From NCBI RefSeq assembly GCF_001435095.1, contig NZ_AZFC01000015.1:73864-137863 (forward strand): DNA of 64,000 bases. Reading direction: 5' to 3'. The stretch comes from Levilactobacillus spicheri DSM 15429 (GTDB lineage: Bacteria > Bacillota > Bacilli > Lactobacillales > Lactobacillaceae). This document shows, piece after piece, positions 16,719 through 24,760 of the stretch. Numbering within the stretch: the stretch's first letter is position 1; each line of letters starts with the position of its first letter. Made by a program: the position numbers and the translations under genes. Under the pieces are notes generated by a model. That model was given only the letters and a program-made list of their open reading frames with translations, did not search any database and was not told the origin of the DNA.

Positions 16719-17096
16719 TTACTTTCTGTAGAACGCCGTACTGTAGGTAGATAGCTTGATGTGATTGTGGTTAATTACTTTGAATTTCATTGTGTCGTAC
16801 TGGAATCGGTAAGTGTATTCATAACCACGCACTTTGTATGAGTTATGGCTCACCCTTTTGTAAGTCACGTCCTTTAAATAATATGGCCCAGCAGAAAAAT
16901 AATATACGCGTGATTTAGTGATATGTAACCTAGCCGCGTCGGATGGAAGTCCTTTGACACGCCATTTGCCACGAAGCGCTTTCGGTGTGCCCTTATGCCA
17001 AGTTGCAGCTTGTGCAATTTGGTTGGATGCCGGGGTGGCTAACGTCAATCCCAATGTTGCAACAGTGATCAAAACGGTTGTCTTTAGTTTATTCAT
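16719..17096 (-). CDS. Small secreted protein, WHxGTPKALRGKWR family
   Basis: A 125-residue protein with a signal peptide ending near AQAA-TW and the mature start TWHKGTPKALRGKWRV. Over most of its length it resembles the protein at 30510-30905 (shared PKAL-GKWR, YYLKxVxYxxV, YxxRGYEY). ATG at 17096 has GAGGAGG 8 nt upstream. Its promoter is nearly identical in layout to that of the gene at 18131. Function unknown. Confidence 0.8.
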   Translation of the reverse strand: MNKLKTTVLITVATLGLTLATPASNQIAQAATWHKGTPKALRGKWRVKGLPSDAARLHITKSRVYYFSAGPYYLKDVTYKRVSHNSYKVRGYEYTYRFQYDTMKFKVINHNHIKLSTYSTAFYRK

Positions 17097-17120
17097 GGGT
17101 AATACCTCCTCACAGAGTTT

Positions 17121-17148
17121 AGTATACACATCATTAATGGTATTTCAA
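17121..17148 (-). promoter_or_regulatory. Promoter with CATTAATG in the spacer
   Basis: Minus-strand TTGAAA (17143-17148), 16-bp spacer, TATACT (17121-17126). The spacer contains the palindrome CATTAATG (17132-17139), also present at the same place in the promoter at 18642-18669. Confidence 0.7.
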
Positions 17149-17255
17149 TAATTGGACGAGAGTCGGCTTGTAAGAAGGGTGCGACTCTTTTTTAGGATTT
17201 GAAGTATACTTAGTAATATAATACGTAAAACGGTTACATTTCTGGAGGATTACTA

Positions 17256-17942
17256 ATGGGAAAAGGTACAAAGATAGTGGCAGTACTATGTTTAGTGGGC
17301 TTGACTTCAGTCACATTAGCAGGGTGTAGTGAATCGAAGCCTGCTAAAACGGAGAGCACTTCATCTTCAAAGGTAGGTTCAGCTAAGCCGTATTATCAAA
17401 AGATGCTGGAAAAGGGCTTAGATGCCGTTGCCACTGATGATACTAACAAAGCGCAATCGTATTTTGAAAATGCTGTTGATGCGAATGGAAAATCGCAAAG
17501 GGCTAAGACGTATTTAGCTCAAGTGAAGGCCCTTAACCAGGCTACCACCGCTTATAAGGACGGAGATTATACAACGGCAAAGGCTGAATTAGAGAAAGCT
17601 CCTAAAAATAAGGATGCCTCGTCAGCACTAACGACTAAATTGCAACAACTTTCTGACAAAATCGGTAAGGCTGAATCAGTAGCATCGAGTTCACAGGATG
17701 TGTCGTCGGAGTCATCAAGTCAGGTTTCCAGCTCCTCAAATACTAAAACGACCGCGGCTGATCATAAACAGGCCAATGCGATTAGAAATATTTTGGCTTT
17801 AAATCAAGATCTCTCATCTTCCGTTTTGAAGAGTATTCCAGATTCTGTGATTATTGCGGCCGCTCAACCAAGCATGGCGACTAATGCGGACATTGCGCGA
17901 GCAGCAGAAACTTTAGTGAAGCAGTATCCGGAACTGAAGTAA
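17256..17942 (+). CDS. Lipoprotein with TPR-like helices and Ser-rich linker
   Basis: A 228-residue lipoprotein: hydrophobic signal, lipobox LAGC (Cys at about 24), Ser/Lys spacer, an Ala/Lys-rich helical part (about 45-145) resembling tetratricopeptide repeats, a Ser-rich linker, and a C-terminal helical segment. ATG at 17256 has TGGAGG. A cre-like sequence (12 of 14) lies in the leader at 17225-17238. It is probably displayed on the outer face of the membrane. Function unknown. Confidence 0.8.
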   Translation: MGKGTKIVAVLCLVGLTSVTLAGCSESKPAKTESTSSSKVGSAKPYYQKMLEKGLDAVATDDTNKAQSYFENAVDANGKSQRAKTYLAQVKALNQATTAYKDGDYTTAKAELEKAPKNKDASSALTTKLQQLSDKIGKAESVASSSQDVSSESSSQVSSSSNTKTTAADHKQANAIRNILALNQDLSSSVLKSIPDSVIIAAAQPSMATNADIARAAETLVKQYPELK

Positions 17943-18076
17943 TTAAACGAGGACTGAAATTTGAATATAATTCAGAGCAAGTAAAAATACGTGATTCCTT
18001 AGTCAAGTAGGATCTTGGGGGTTGCTTGATGAGATTCAATAAAATCGTCTAGGAATTGTTGTGAAAGGTTACGTAA

Positions 18077-18112
18077 AAACGGACTGCTATTTAGAAGGCA
18101 GTCCGTTTCTTT
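18077..18112. terminator. Bidirectional terminator
   Basis: Arms ACGGACTGC and GCAGTCCGT with T-rich flanks on both strands; it separates the lipoprotein gene from the convergent secreted-protein gene. Confidence 0.8.
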
Positions 18113-18130
18113 ATTACTACAAAGTAGTAA

Positions 18131-18532
18131 TTATTTTCGGTATTGGATACTACCGCTTTCGCCTAGGGCGTGAATAGTCAGATACCAATGCTTCTGTTTA
18201 TCACGATAGAATTTATTCTTAAAGTGTTTTAATTTTAAATCATAAACGGGCATGTTATCAGAGTAAACCCGAATATGCTTGCTAGAATAAATTCGTGAAA
18301 ATCCAACGCCAGCGTATACATTCCGTTGCTCAAGGTATCCTGCGGACAAACTATGCTTTTTGAATGTTATCCAATCACCATCCCACCCATGCCACGTATG
18401 ACGATAGGCCTTGGGTACATAGTGGACAACATGTGACGCAGATGCCTCCGGAATATTTACTGTCGATAAGATACCAATGCCTAAAAATAGACTTGTTATA
18501 CCTAAAAAGATGGCTAGTCTTAATTTTTTCAT
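18131..18532 (-). CDS. Small secreted protein, PKAYRHTW variant
   Basis: A 133-residue protein with a signal peptide (LAIFLGITSLFLGIGIL, cleavage near ASASH) followed by HYVPKAYRHTWHGWDGDWITF. This is a divergent version of the PKxLRGxW motif found in the other small secreted proteins here. ATG at 18532 follows AGGGGGA. The promoter at 18642-18669 matches that of the 16719 gene. Function unknown. Confidence 0.75.
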   Translation of the reverse strand: MKKLRLAIFLGITSLFLGIGILSTVNIPEASASHVVHYVPKAYRHTWHGWDGDWITFKKHSLSAGYLEQRNVYAGVGFSRIYSSKHIRVYSDNMPVYDLKLKHFKNKFYRDKQKHWYLTIHALGESGSIQYRK

Positions 18533-18641
18533 GATTGTATCCCCCTGTAGAAAATTATTGCAATGAATGGGAAGCTGGACAATTAGTGAGAACCCAATGA
18601 ATCTATGTAAATTTAATGAAGGATGAAAGCTTATACCATTT

Positions 18642-18669
18642 AGTATACATGGCATTAATGACATTTCAA
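18642..18669 (-). promoter_or_regulatory. Promoter with CATTAATG in the spacer
   Basis: Minus-strand TTGAAA (18664-18669), 16-bp spacer, TATACT (18642-18647), with CATTAATG at 18653-18660. Same layout as the promoter at 17121-17148. Confidence 0.7.
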
Positions 18670-18761
18670 GCGGGTAGTAAATTGAAAGTTCTACCACTTC
18701 CTAGTGTTTGGGGAGCGTAAAATATTTTGTGTAAACGCTGATTCACATATGTATTAGAAAA

Positions 18762-18820
18762 GGGAACGTCTTCCCTGTATGATTAAAGCACCACACCACA
18801 ATCACAAAGGAGACGTTCCC
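18762..18820 (+). promoter_or_regulatory. Inverted repeat covering the transposase ribosome binding site
   Basis: GGGAACGTCT (18762-18771) pairs with AGACGTTCCC (18811-18820), which overlaps the AAGGAG Shine-Dalgarno just before the ATG. A transcript starting outside the element would hide the site. Confidence 0.6.
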
Positions 18821-18822
18821 AT

Positions 18823-19599
18823 ATGAATGAGCTTAGCACAGAAATCATGGCAGCACTAGCCAAAAAAGAAGATGTTGGTGAAATTATTCGTCAAGCCGTT
18901 GAGCAGGCCGTCAACGGCCTGCTTAAAAATGAACTGACAGTCTTCCTAGGTTATCAGGCCTATCAACGGCCTGACCAAACTAACAACTATCGGAATGGTT
19001 CGTATGAACGGCAATTAACGACGAAATACGGTGACATCACGGTGCAGGTCCCTCGGGACCGCACCGGAGAATTTAAACAACAAACGATTGATCGTTATCA
19101 ACGCCGAACTGATAGTTTAGAAGATATGGTGATTCACCTTTATCGCCGGGGAATCACCACCAAAGAAATCGCCGAACTGATGGAGAAAATGTATGGCAGT
19201 TATTACACGCCAGCGACCATGTCCAACATCACTCAAAACATCGCCGAACAGGTCGAACGCTTCCATCCATTAGCGGCCGCCAAAGAAGCCTTAACGGCAT
19301 TTATCGCAGTGTGGGGAAAGAAATATCCTAGCCTCAAAAACCTAGCCCAGCAGGAGCATCTGTTTACCTACTACGCCTTCCCCAAAGCTATTCGCGGCAG
19401 TATTTACTCGACTAACCTGATTGAATCCTTTAACAAGGGATTTAAGTCCAATATTCGGAAGAAACAACAATTCCCGAATGAAGATTCTCTGTCCCGATTC
19501 ACGGTTACCCGATGTCTCGACTATAACGACCGCAATGCTGGTCGGACCCACCGTGGCTTTGCCAGTTGCCAAGATACTTTAGACTCAATGTTCGATTAA
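18823..19599 (+). pseudogene. Internally deleted IS256-family transposase
   Basis: A 258-residue frame against about 390 for full members. The N-terminal part (GYQAYQRPDQTNNYRNGSY, VPRDRTGEF) and the C-terminal part (GSIYSTNLIESFNKGFK, QFPNEDSLSRF) are intact. The protein jumps from IAEQVERFH directly to PLAAAKEALTAF, removing about 130 residues in frame. The first two catalytic aspartates should lie in the missing part; only the region around the third acidic residue (NLIES) remains. Transposition is therefore not expected, although a DNA-binding fragment could still be made. Confidence 0.85.
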
Positions 19600-19874
19600 A
19601 CTTCTAAAAGATCAATCATACAAAGACGAGTTTACACAAGATTCTTGACGCACCCGTCTATCTTACCGAATAGGCGGACCGGGATGAATGATGATTGATG
19701 CCATCATCATAACATTTTGTGCCAATCAGGGGGTCATTGATGCAAGGGGAGCTTTTGGGGAAAGTGGTGTAAACTGGTTAAAAGAGAGGATGACCGGTCG
19801 AGTAAGACCGTGTCAGGTGTCCTTTATTAAAATCAGGTAATTGGGGAAGTATCAGCAATGGAAGTGAGGATACC

Positions 19875-20834
19875 GTGAAACTTTATCAGTTGAAGATGAA
19901 TGAAGCAGGACAAAAAGTTGGTTTAAATGAAATGACGGCCGTTGGGTTTAACAAGGAAAGGCAGTTACAGAACATCATAGAAGCAAATCTTGCATTAACG
20001 ATGGATATTGACTTTATAGCTTCCGAATTTACAGTTGGGAAGTACCGGATGGATACCATTGGGTATGATAGGGATATGCGGGCGTTCGTCATTATTGAGT
20101 ATAAAAGAACCCAGCGATACAGCGTTATTGATCAGGGGACGGCTTACCTAAATACGCTTATTAATCATAAGGCAGATTTTGTGTTGGCCTATAATGAAAA
20201 ATTCAATGAGCGGCGACGGACGAATGATTTTGATTGGACACAAACCCGGGTTGCTTTTATTGCCCAGAAATTTGATGAGTATCAACGAGATGCTGCAAGT
20301 AACCCAGACCTGCCCATTGAGTTGTATACGGCGGATTGCTTTGCCAATGGCGTAGTGAGTTTAAATAAGCTAGAGAAGACGAACAATGTGCCACGCAATG
20401 CCAATAACGTTGGAAATGACAACATGGAATTGTCTAAAAATGATGCCGTTAAAGTGAAAGACATTAAAGAGCTTACGCCAATTAAGGAAAGTGATTTGGT
20501 TGGTAAGGGGTCTGATAGTGTTCAGGAGTTATATGAAAAAATAAAGGAAACATTATTGGACTGGGATGCTAACTTCGAAATCAAAGCAACCAAAGTGTAT
20601 ATTGGATTTCGGTTAAATCGCCATAACGTCGTGGACTTATTACCTCAAAAAAGGAAACTTAAAATCTGGATTAATTTAGATAAAGGGGAGTTGGATGATC
20701 CGGAAGGCTTATTTAGAGATGTCAGTGATACGGGGCATTGGGGTAACGGGGCGTATGAGCTATCCATTGTAAATGATGAGCGTTTGGAATACATCATGAG
20801 CCTAATCAAGCAGTCATGGAGAAAGCGAAAGTAA
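19875..20834 (+). CDS. PD-(D/E)XK-like protein with DUF5655-type C-terminus
   Basis: A 319-residue protein. The first about 160 residues fit a restriction-endonuclease-like fold: MDTIGYD (Asp60) followed by FVIIEYKR (Glu75, Lys77). The C-terminal about 100 residues (ETLLDWDANFEIKATKVYIGFRL, GHWGNGAYELSI) look like DUF5655, often annotated as a predicted transport protein. It has no methyltransferase or specificity partner here. Start is GTG at 19875 behind GTGAGGA. It follows the IS remnant and has low GC, consistent with transfer. A defence or DNA-repair role is possible but unproven. Confidence 0.75.
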   Translation: MKLYQLKMNEAGQKVGLNEMTAVGFNKERQLQNIIEANLALTMDIDFIASEFTVGKYRMDTIGYDRDMRAFVIIEYKRTQRYSVIDQGTAYLNTLINHKADFVLAYNEKFNERRRTNDFDWTQTRVAFIAQKFDEYQRDAASNPDLPIELYTADCFANGVVSLNKLEKTNNVPRNANNVGNDNMELSKNDAVKVKDIKELTPIKESDLVGKGSDSVQELYEKIKETLLDWDANFEIKATKVYIGFRLNRHNVVDLLPQKRKLKIWINLDKGELDDPEGLFRDVSDTGHWGNGAYELSIVNDERLEYIMSLIKQSWRKRK

Positions 20835-20871
20835 TTGTGTGAAGACCGCTTACCTTTCTAGAGTGACTATC

Positions 20872-20928
20872 ATAAAAAAGCGTCTGAATTGCGTACGATT
20901 GTGTACGGAATCCAGACGCTTTTTAAAA
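20872..20928. terminator. Bidirectional terminator
   Basis: Arms AAAAAGCGTCTG and CAGACGCTTTTT between convergent genes. Confidence 0.85.
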
Positions 20929-20958
20929 AGGCTATTCAGACGTAATGCGTGAATGAGC

Positions 20959-21864
20959 TTACGCCGCGACCTTGCTATACCCCGTCGCGTAGTCCAGCCG
21001 CATGCCGCTCTGGGTGTTCGGTAGGTAAACGTTGTAGCGAATTTTGTTCGAACCCACCGACTGCATCTGCATCTTCACGCCGCGGGCCAACAGCTCGTGG
21101 CCCTTGAAGACGGGCGTTACCCGGTAACGAACGTAGTGCTTCGGACTGGCCTTTAGGTAGGCCGCCACGCGGTTCTCGTAGGTGGTCATCCCCGGGTCGT
21201 TGAGCTGACGCGTCCCGGTGATCAGGTTCTTCAGATTGTTGTTCTGCCCGGTCAGCTGGTAACCGATCAGGTGGCAGCGGTTATACAACCAGCCGGTCTT
21301 GATCTTCTTGTTGTGCCAGGCGGTCGGGTTGACGTAGAGCGCCTCCCGTTGGCCCTTGGGCATCAGCTTGCGGTTCAGCAGGGCGTTGGCCACCGTGGCC
21401 CGGTTATAACCGTCCAGGTTGCCGTAGCGTTGCCAGGCGCCGTGCTTGGTCGACAGGGTCGCCTTGCTGAAGCCGGGGTTGTTGTGGTTCACGACCCGGA
21501 CCCGGTAGGTCGGCGTCTGCTTGGTCGTGGCGCGTGGCCGGGTGACCCGCTTGACCGTGCGGCGCTTGACCCGTTTGACGGTCCGCCGTTTCGGTGTCCG
21601 GCGTTTAGCCGGGGCCTTTTCGGTCGCCGACAGCGTCAGGCCGCGCCGCTTGGCCTCGGCCAGCGAGACCGCGTAGACCTTCTTGGCCCGATTCAGCCCG
21701 CGGTCGTGCCGTTGATAAAAGTAGTGCTTCCCCGTGCGGGTGACGTAGACCGTGGTGGCGTGGGCCACGGTGGTCGGCGTCAGCGTGGTCGTGGTGACCA
21801 GGCCGCCCCAAAAGAGCGCCAGGATGACCAGCCACTTCACCCCAAAAGTTGTGTGCGTATGCAT
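20959..21864 (-). CDS. Secreted DNA/RNA non-specific endonuclease (EndA-like)
   Basis: A 301-residue secreted nuclease of the beta-beta-alpha metal family. It has a signal/anchor segment (about 8-35), a very basic Arg/Lys/Thr-rich linker (about 82-125, with repeated KRRTVKRV), and a nuclease domain with NRCHLIGYQLTGQNNNLKNL (His is the likely general base) and LITGTRQLN. Lactobacilli carry such proteins as DNA-entry or nucleotide-scavenging nucleases. ATG at 21864 is 7 nt from AGGAGG; the ATG at 21867 is only 4 nt away. The basic linker probably binds nucleic acid or the wall. Confidence 0.88.
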   Translation of the reverse strand: MHTHTTFGVKWLVILALFWGGLVTTTTLTPTTVAHATTVYVTRTGKHYFYQRHDRGLNRAKKVYAVSLAEAKRRGLTLSATEKAPAKRRTPKRRTVKRVKRRTVKRVTRPRATTKQTPTYRVRVVNHNNPGFSKATLSTKHGAWQRYGNLDGYNRATVANALLNRKLMPKGQREALYVNPTAWHNKKIKTGWLYNRCHLIGYQLTGQNNNLKNLITGTRQLNDPGMTTYENRVAAYLKASPKHYVRYRVTPVFKGHELLARGVKMQMQSVGSNKIRYNVYLPNTQSGMRLDYATGYSKVAA

Positions 21865-22087
21865 CATGTTTCCTCCTCTAAAAGTGCTTCGTTTCACTTG
21901 ATTAGTTTATAGCAAAAATTATGCAAACGCCACCGCAATTGGGGAAAGGTGGGGTGATGAACCGGGGAAAGATGGGATGGACAAACGACCACCAGACGCG
22001 GGGACTGCGAGGGTGAATCGTTGCGCCCCCGCGCGTAAAGGCGCATGCTGGAAGCAATTAACCACAGTCGAGAAAGGATGAGCGTTC

Positions 22088-23065
22088 ATGCAAGCCTACG
22101 TTGTTAACCATGCCGGGGGTCCGGAAGTCCTGCAACTGACCACGGTCCCCACGCCACCGGTCAAGCCCGGTTGGACCCGGGTCAAGGTCCTGGGATTTGG
22201 CGTGAATCATTCGGAGATTTTCACCCGGGAGGGCCAGTCGCCCAGCGTGCAGTTCCCCCGGATCCTGGGGATCGAGGTCGTGGGCCTCGTCGACGAGACC
22301 AGCGACCCGACGGCCTTTGCCCCCGGTCAGCGGGTGGTCTCCATCATGGGGGAGATGGGCCGCGCCTACGACGGGAGCTACGCGGAGTACGTGCTGCTGC
22401 CCAATGACCAGCTCTACACCGTGCAGACCACGTTACCGCTCGCCGACCTGGTGGCCACGCCGGAAACCTATTACACGGCCTACGGGATCTTCAAGAGCCT
22501 GCACCTCCAGGCAACCGACCGGGTATTGATCCGGGCCGCGACGAGTGGGGTCGGCTTGGCGGACCTGCGCCTGATCAAGGCCTTTAACCCGCAAATTCAC
22601 GTCACCGGGACCAGCCGGCGTGCGGCTAAGCGGCAACAGTTACTGGATGCCGGCTTCGACGCCGTGATCGTGGCCCCCGACAGCGCACAGTTGCCGGCCG
22701 GGACCGCGCACTTCGACAAGATCATCGATTTGATTGGACCGTTAAGCGTCAAGGACTCGTTGCGCCACCTGAACGAAAACGGCATCGTGAACGCTACGGG
22801 TGAATTGGGGGGCGTCTGGACCGTGCTCGACCTGGACCCCATCATGGACATTCCCAACAACGCCTACCTCACGGGTTTTTCGTCCGGGGACGTGTCGCAG
22901 GCCCTGTTGCAGGAGCTGTTCGACTTCATCGCCCGTTACCGGGTACCCGTGGCCCCGACCAAGGTCTTCTCGTTCGACCAGGTTCCCGCCGCGCACGCCT
23001 ACCTCCAGTCGGCCGGGAGCTTCGGCAAGGTCATCGTTTTGTTGGATGGGGCACGTCAAGAATAA
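22088..23065 (+). CDS. Zinc-less MDR-family NADPH:quinone reductase-like protein
   Basis: A 325-residue medium-chain dehydrogenase/reductase of the quinone oxidoreductase type. It has an N-terminal GroES-like domain (GFGVNHSEIFTREGQSP, FPRILGIEVVG) and a Rossmann domain with RAATSGVGLADLRLIKA, close to the AxxGxVG motif; I see no clear zinc-binding cysteines. It probably reduces quinones or enals with NADPH. The start has a nearby GAAAGGATGAG. Single-gene unit with a strong terminator. Confidence 0.88.
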   Translation: MQAYVVNHAGGPEVLQLTTVPTPPVKPGWTRVKVLGFGVNHSEIFTREGQSPSVQFPRILGIEVVGLVDETSDPTAFAPGQRVVSIMGEMGRAYDGSYAEYVLLPNDQLYTVQTTLPLADLVATPETYYTAYGIFKSLHLQATDRVLIRAATSGVGLADLRLIKAFNPQIHVTGTSRRAAKRQQLLDAGFDAVIVAPDSAQLPAGTAHFDKIIDLIGPLSVKDSLRHLNENGIVNATGELGGVWTVLDLDPIMDIPNNAYLTGFSSGDVSQALLQELFDFIARYRVPVAPTKVFSFDQVPAAHAYLQSAGSFGKVIVLLDGARQE

Positions 23066-23080
23066 GTGGCATTAGGATTG

Positions 23081-23130
23081 GAAACGGTGTCCTACCCGCT
23101 GAGGGATCAGCGGTTGGGACGCCATTTTTA
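23081..23130 (+). terminator. Terminator of the MDR gene
   Basis: Arms around CCGCTGA/TCAGCGG extended to GGTGTCC/GGGACGCC, then TTTTTA. Confidence 0.8.
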
Positions 23131-23243
23131 ATGACCAGCGTTGAATTGAATCAGGATTGACGGTTGCTTCGAGTGGGCTCGTCCCATTCAAAACGACTAC
23201 GTAACTGCCGTAGATGGACCGCCGCGGTGCTCTTCCGGCCCAC

Positions 23244-23288
23244 CACTATGCGTTTGTCGAATAGTAGCATTCTCTATCGGTAATTTTC
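23244..23288 (+). promoter_or_regulatory. LysR-type control element, copy 1 (MFS promoter)
   Basis: Three blocks, CACTATGCGTT, ATAGTAGCAT and CGGTAATTTTC, with spacers of 6 and 7 bp. The same blocks with identical spacing occur upstream of the aldo-keto reductase at 25658-25702. A weak TACACT follows at the -10 position. Confidence 0.75.
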
Positions 23289-23348
23289 TTCGGGACCGTT
23301 TCCCCCTACACTAGGCAACGTTAGCTTAAACGTGGGAGGAAATATAAA

Positions 23349-24686
23349 ATGAAAAAACAACGCTTTGGCATCGTGTTGCCAATCGTCTTAATCAGCTACT
23401 TCATGATCCTTTTAGATAATTCGGTGGTCTTCACCAGTACCGTGAAAATTAGTCACGACCTCCAAATGGGACCGCAAGCGTTGGCGTGGGTGTCGACTGC
23501 CTACGTGTTGACGTTTGGTGGCCTCCAACTCTTGGGCGGCCGCTTGGGTGATATCTTCGGTCGCCGGCGGCTTTTCCTGATGGGGTTAGGTCTGTTCACG
23601 GTGTCCTCACTAGCCGTGGGGTTTTCGGTCAACGGCCCCATGATCATTGCCATGCGCGCCATTCAGGGGATTGAATCCGCCGTGCTGGCGCCCACCACGT
23701 TAGCGTTGCTGTTGGATAACTATCAGGGCAAGATGTTGCAGCAGGGGTTTAACTATTACGGCATGACCGCCGGTTTAGGCTCAAGCCTGGGTTTGTTGAT
23801 TGGGGGGCTGATCGCCAGCCTCACCTCGTGGCGCGTGGGCTTTTTGATTAACGTTCCCGTGGGCGTCATCTTGTTTGGATTGACGTTACGTTATGTGAAA
23901 CCGGGACCAGCAACGCACCACGAAGCGCTCGACATTCCGGGGGCGCTGTTCTCCGTTTTAGGTATCGCGGGCATCATCTACAGTATCAATGGTGAGACGT
24001 ATCGTTTGGTCGCGTTGATCCTGGGAATTTTCTTTTTAGTGCTGTTCATCTTACAGGAACGGCGGGCCGCGGGGCCAATTATGCCGCTACAACTCTTCCG
24101 AGATCCAACCCGGGTGGGGGCCTACATGACTCGTTTCTTCATCATCGGGATGTGCTTTTCGTTCTTATATCTGGCACCACAGTTGATGCAAAATCTGTAC
24201 CATTACACGCCGTTACAGGCGTCTATCGCCACGTTATTGATGTCGGTGCCGCAGTTTATCTTTGCGACCCAGGTCGGGCGGCTTAGTAAACATCTATCGG
24301 CGGCTAAAATCGTCGTCCTAGCCGCTGCCATTTCCGTGGTGGCGATGGTGTGGATCGCCTTAGTGGGCGTCCAACGGGGCTTCTGGTTATCGCTGGCGGC
24401 TCCCCTAGTCTTAGTCGGTATCGGCCAAGCCTTCGCCATGAGCCCGTTGACCACATTGGGTGTGGCGCACGCGACCCCCGATATTGCCGGGGCCGCTTCG
24501 GGGGTCATTAACACCTTCCACCAGACCGGCCAATCAATTGGGTTAGCCGTGGTCGTGGCATTGACCGCCAACATTGGGGCCTTTGCCCCGGCGTTTAACA
24601 CCGCCGCCGTTGTGCTTGCGGGTTACGCCGTGGTGGCCCTGGTCGCCATGTTAAACGTGGTGCGATTAGAACGTCGCGCCCATTAA
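23349..24686 (+). CDS. DHA2-type MFS efflux transporter
   Basis: A 445-residue proton-coupled exporter of the EmrB/QacA type. It shows the helix-1 motif MILLDNSVVFTSTVKI, motif A GGRLGDIFGRRR, motif C-like GLGSSLGLLIGGLI and about 13-14 TM segments. ATG at 23349 has GGGAGG. Its upstream region carries the same three-block element as the LysR-divergent aldo-keto reductase, so it is probably in the same regulon. Substrate unknown; aldehydes, quinones or drugs are plausible from context. Confidence 0.88.
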   Translation: MKKQRFGIVLPIVLISYFMILLDNSVVFTSTVKISHDLQMGPQALAWVSTAYVLTFGGLQLLGGRLGDIFGRRRLFLMGLGLFTVSSLAVGFSVNGPMIIAMRAIQGIESAVLAPTTLALLLDNYQGKMLQQGFNYYGMTAGLGSSLGLLIGGLIASLTSWRVGFLINVPVGVILFGLTLRYVKPGPATHHEALDIPGALFSVLGIAGIIYSINGETYRLVALILGIFFLVLFILQERRAAGPIMPLQLFRDPTRVGAYMTRFFIIGMCFSFLYLAPQLMQNLYHYTPLQASIATLLMSVPQFIFATQVGRLSKHLSAAKIVVLAAAISVVAMVWIALVGVQRGFWLSLAAPLVLVGIGQAFAMSPLTTLGVAHATPDIAGAASGVINTFHQTGQSIGLAVVVALTANIGAFAPAFNTAAVVLAGYAVVALVAMLNVVRLERRAH

Positions 24687-24705
24687 CCTAAAATTCCATG
24701 ATTAA

Positions 24706-24754
24706 ACCCAGCCAGGATTGCTCGTCAATTGAGCAGTCCCGGCTGGGTTTTTGA
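24706..24754. terminator. Bidirectional terminator
   Basis: Arms CCCAGCC and GGCTGGG with TTTTT, between convergent MFS and LysR genes. Confidence 0.8.
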
Positions 24755-24760
24755 CTGGCG

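Larger units (their letters stand above)
18716..19650 (+). mobile_element. IS256-family element, internally deleted
   Basis: Terminal inverted repeats at 18716-18736 and 19630-19650 match at 17 of 21 positions, with TTGTGTAAAC fully conserved. They enclose a transposase frame lacking its middle third. Total length is about 935 bp against roughly 1.3 kb for complete relatives. I could not identify a target-site duplication. Confidence 0.8.

Noticed and set aside
18700-19665. Target-site duplication flanking the IS256 element
   Set aside because: No matching 8-9-bp repeats could be found next to the inverted repeats.
21271-21912. 213-residue ORF antisense to the secreted nuclease
   Set aside because: Composition typical of the opposite frame of an Arg-rich GC-rich gene; no SD.
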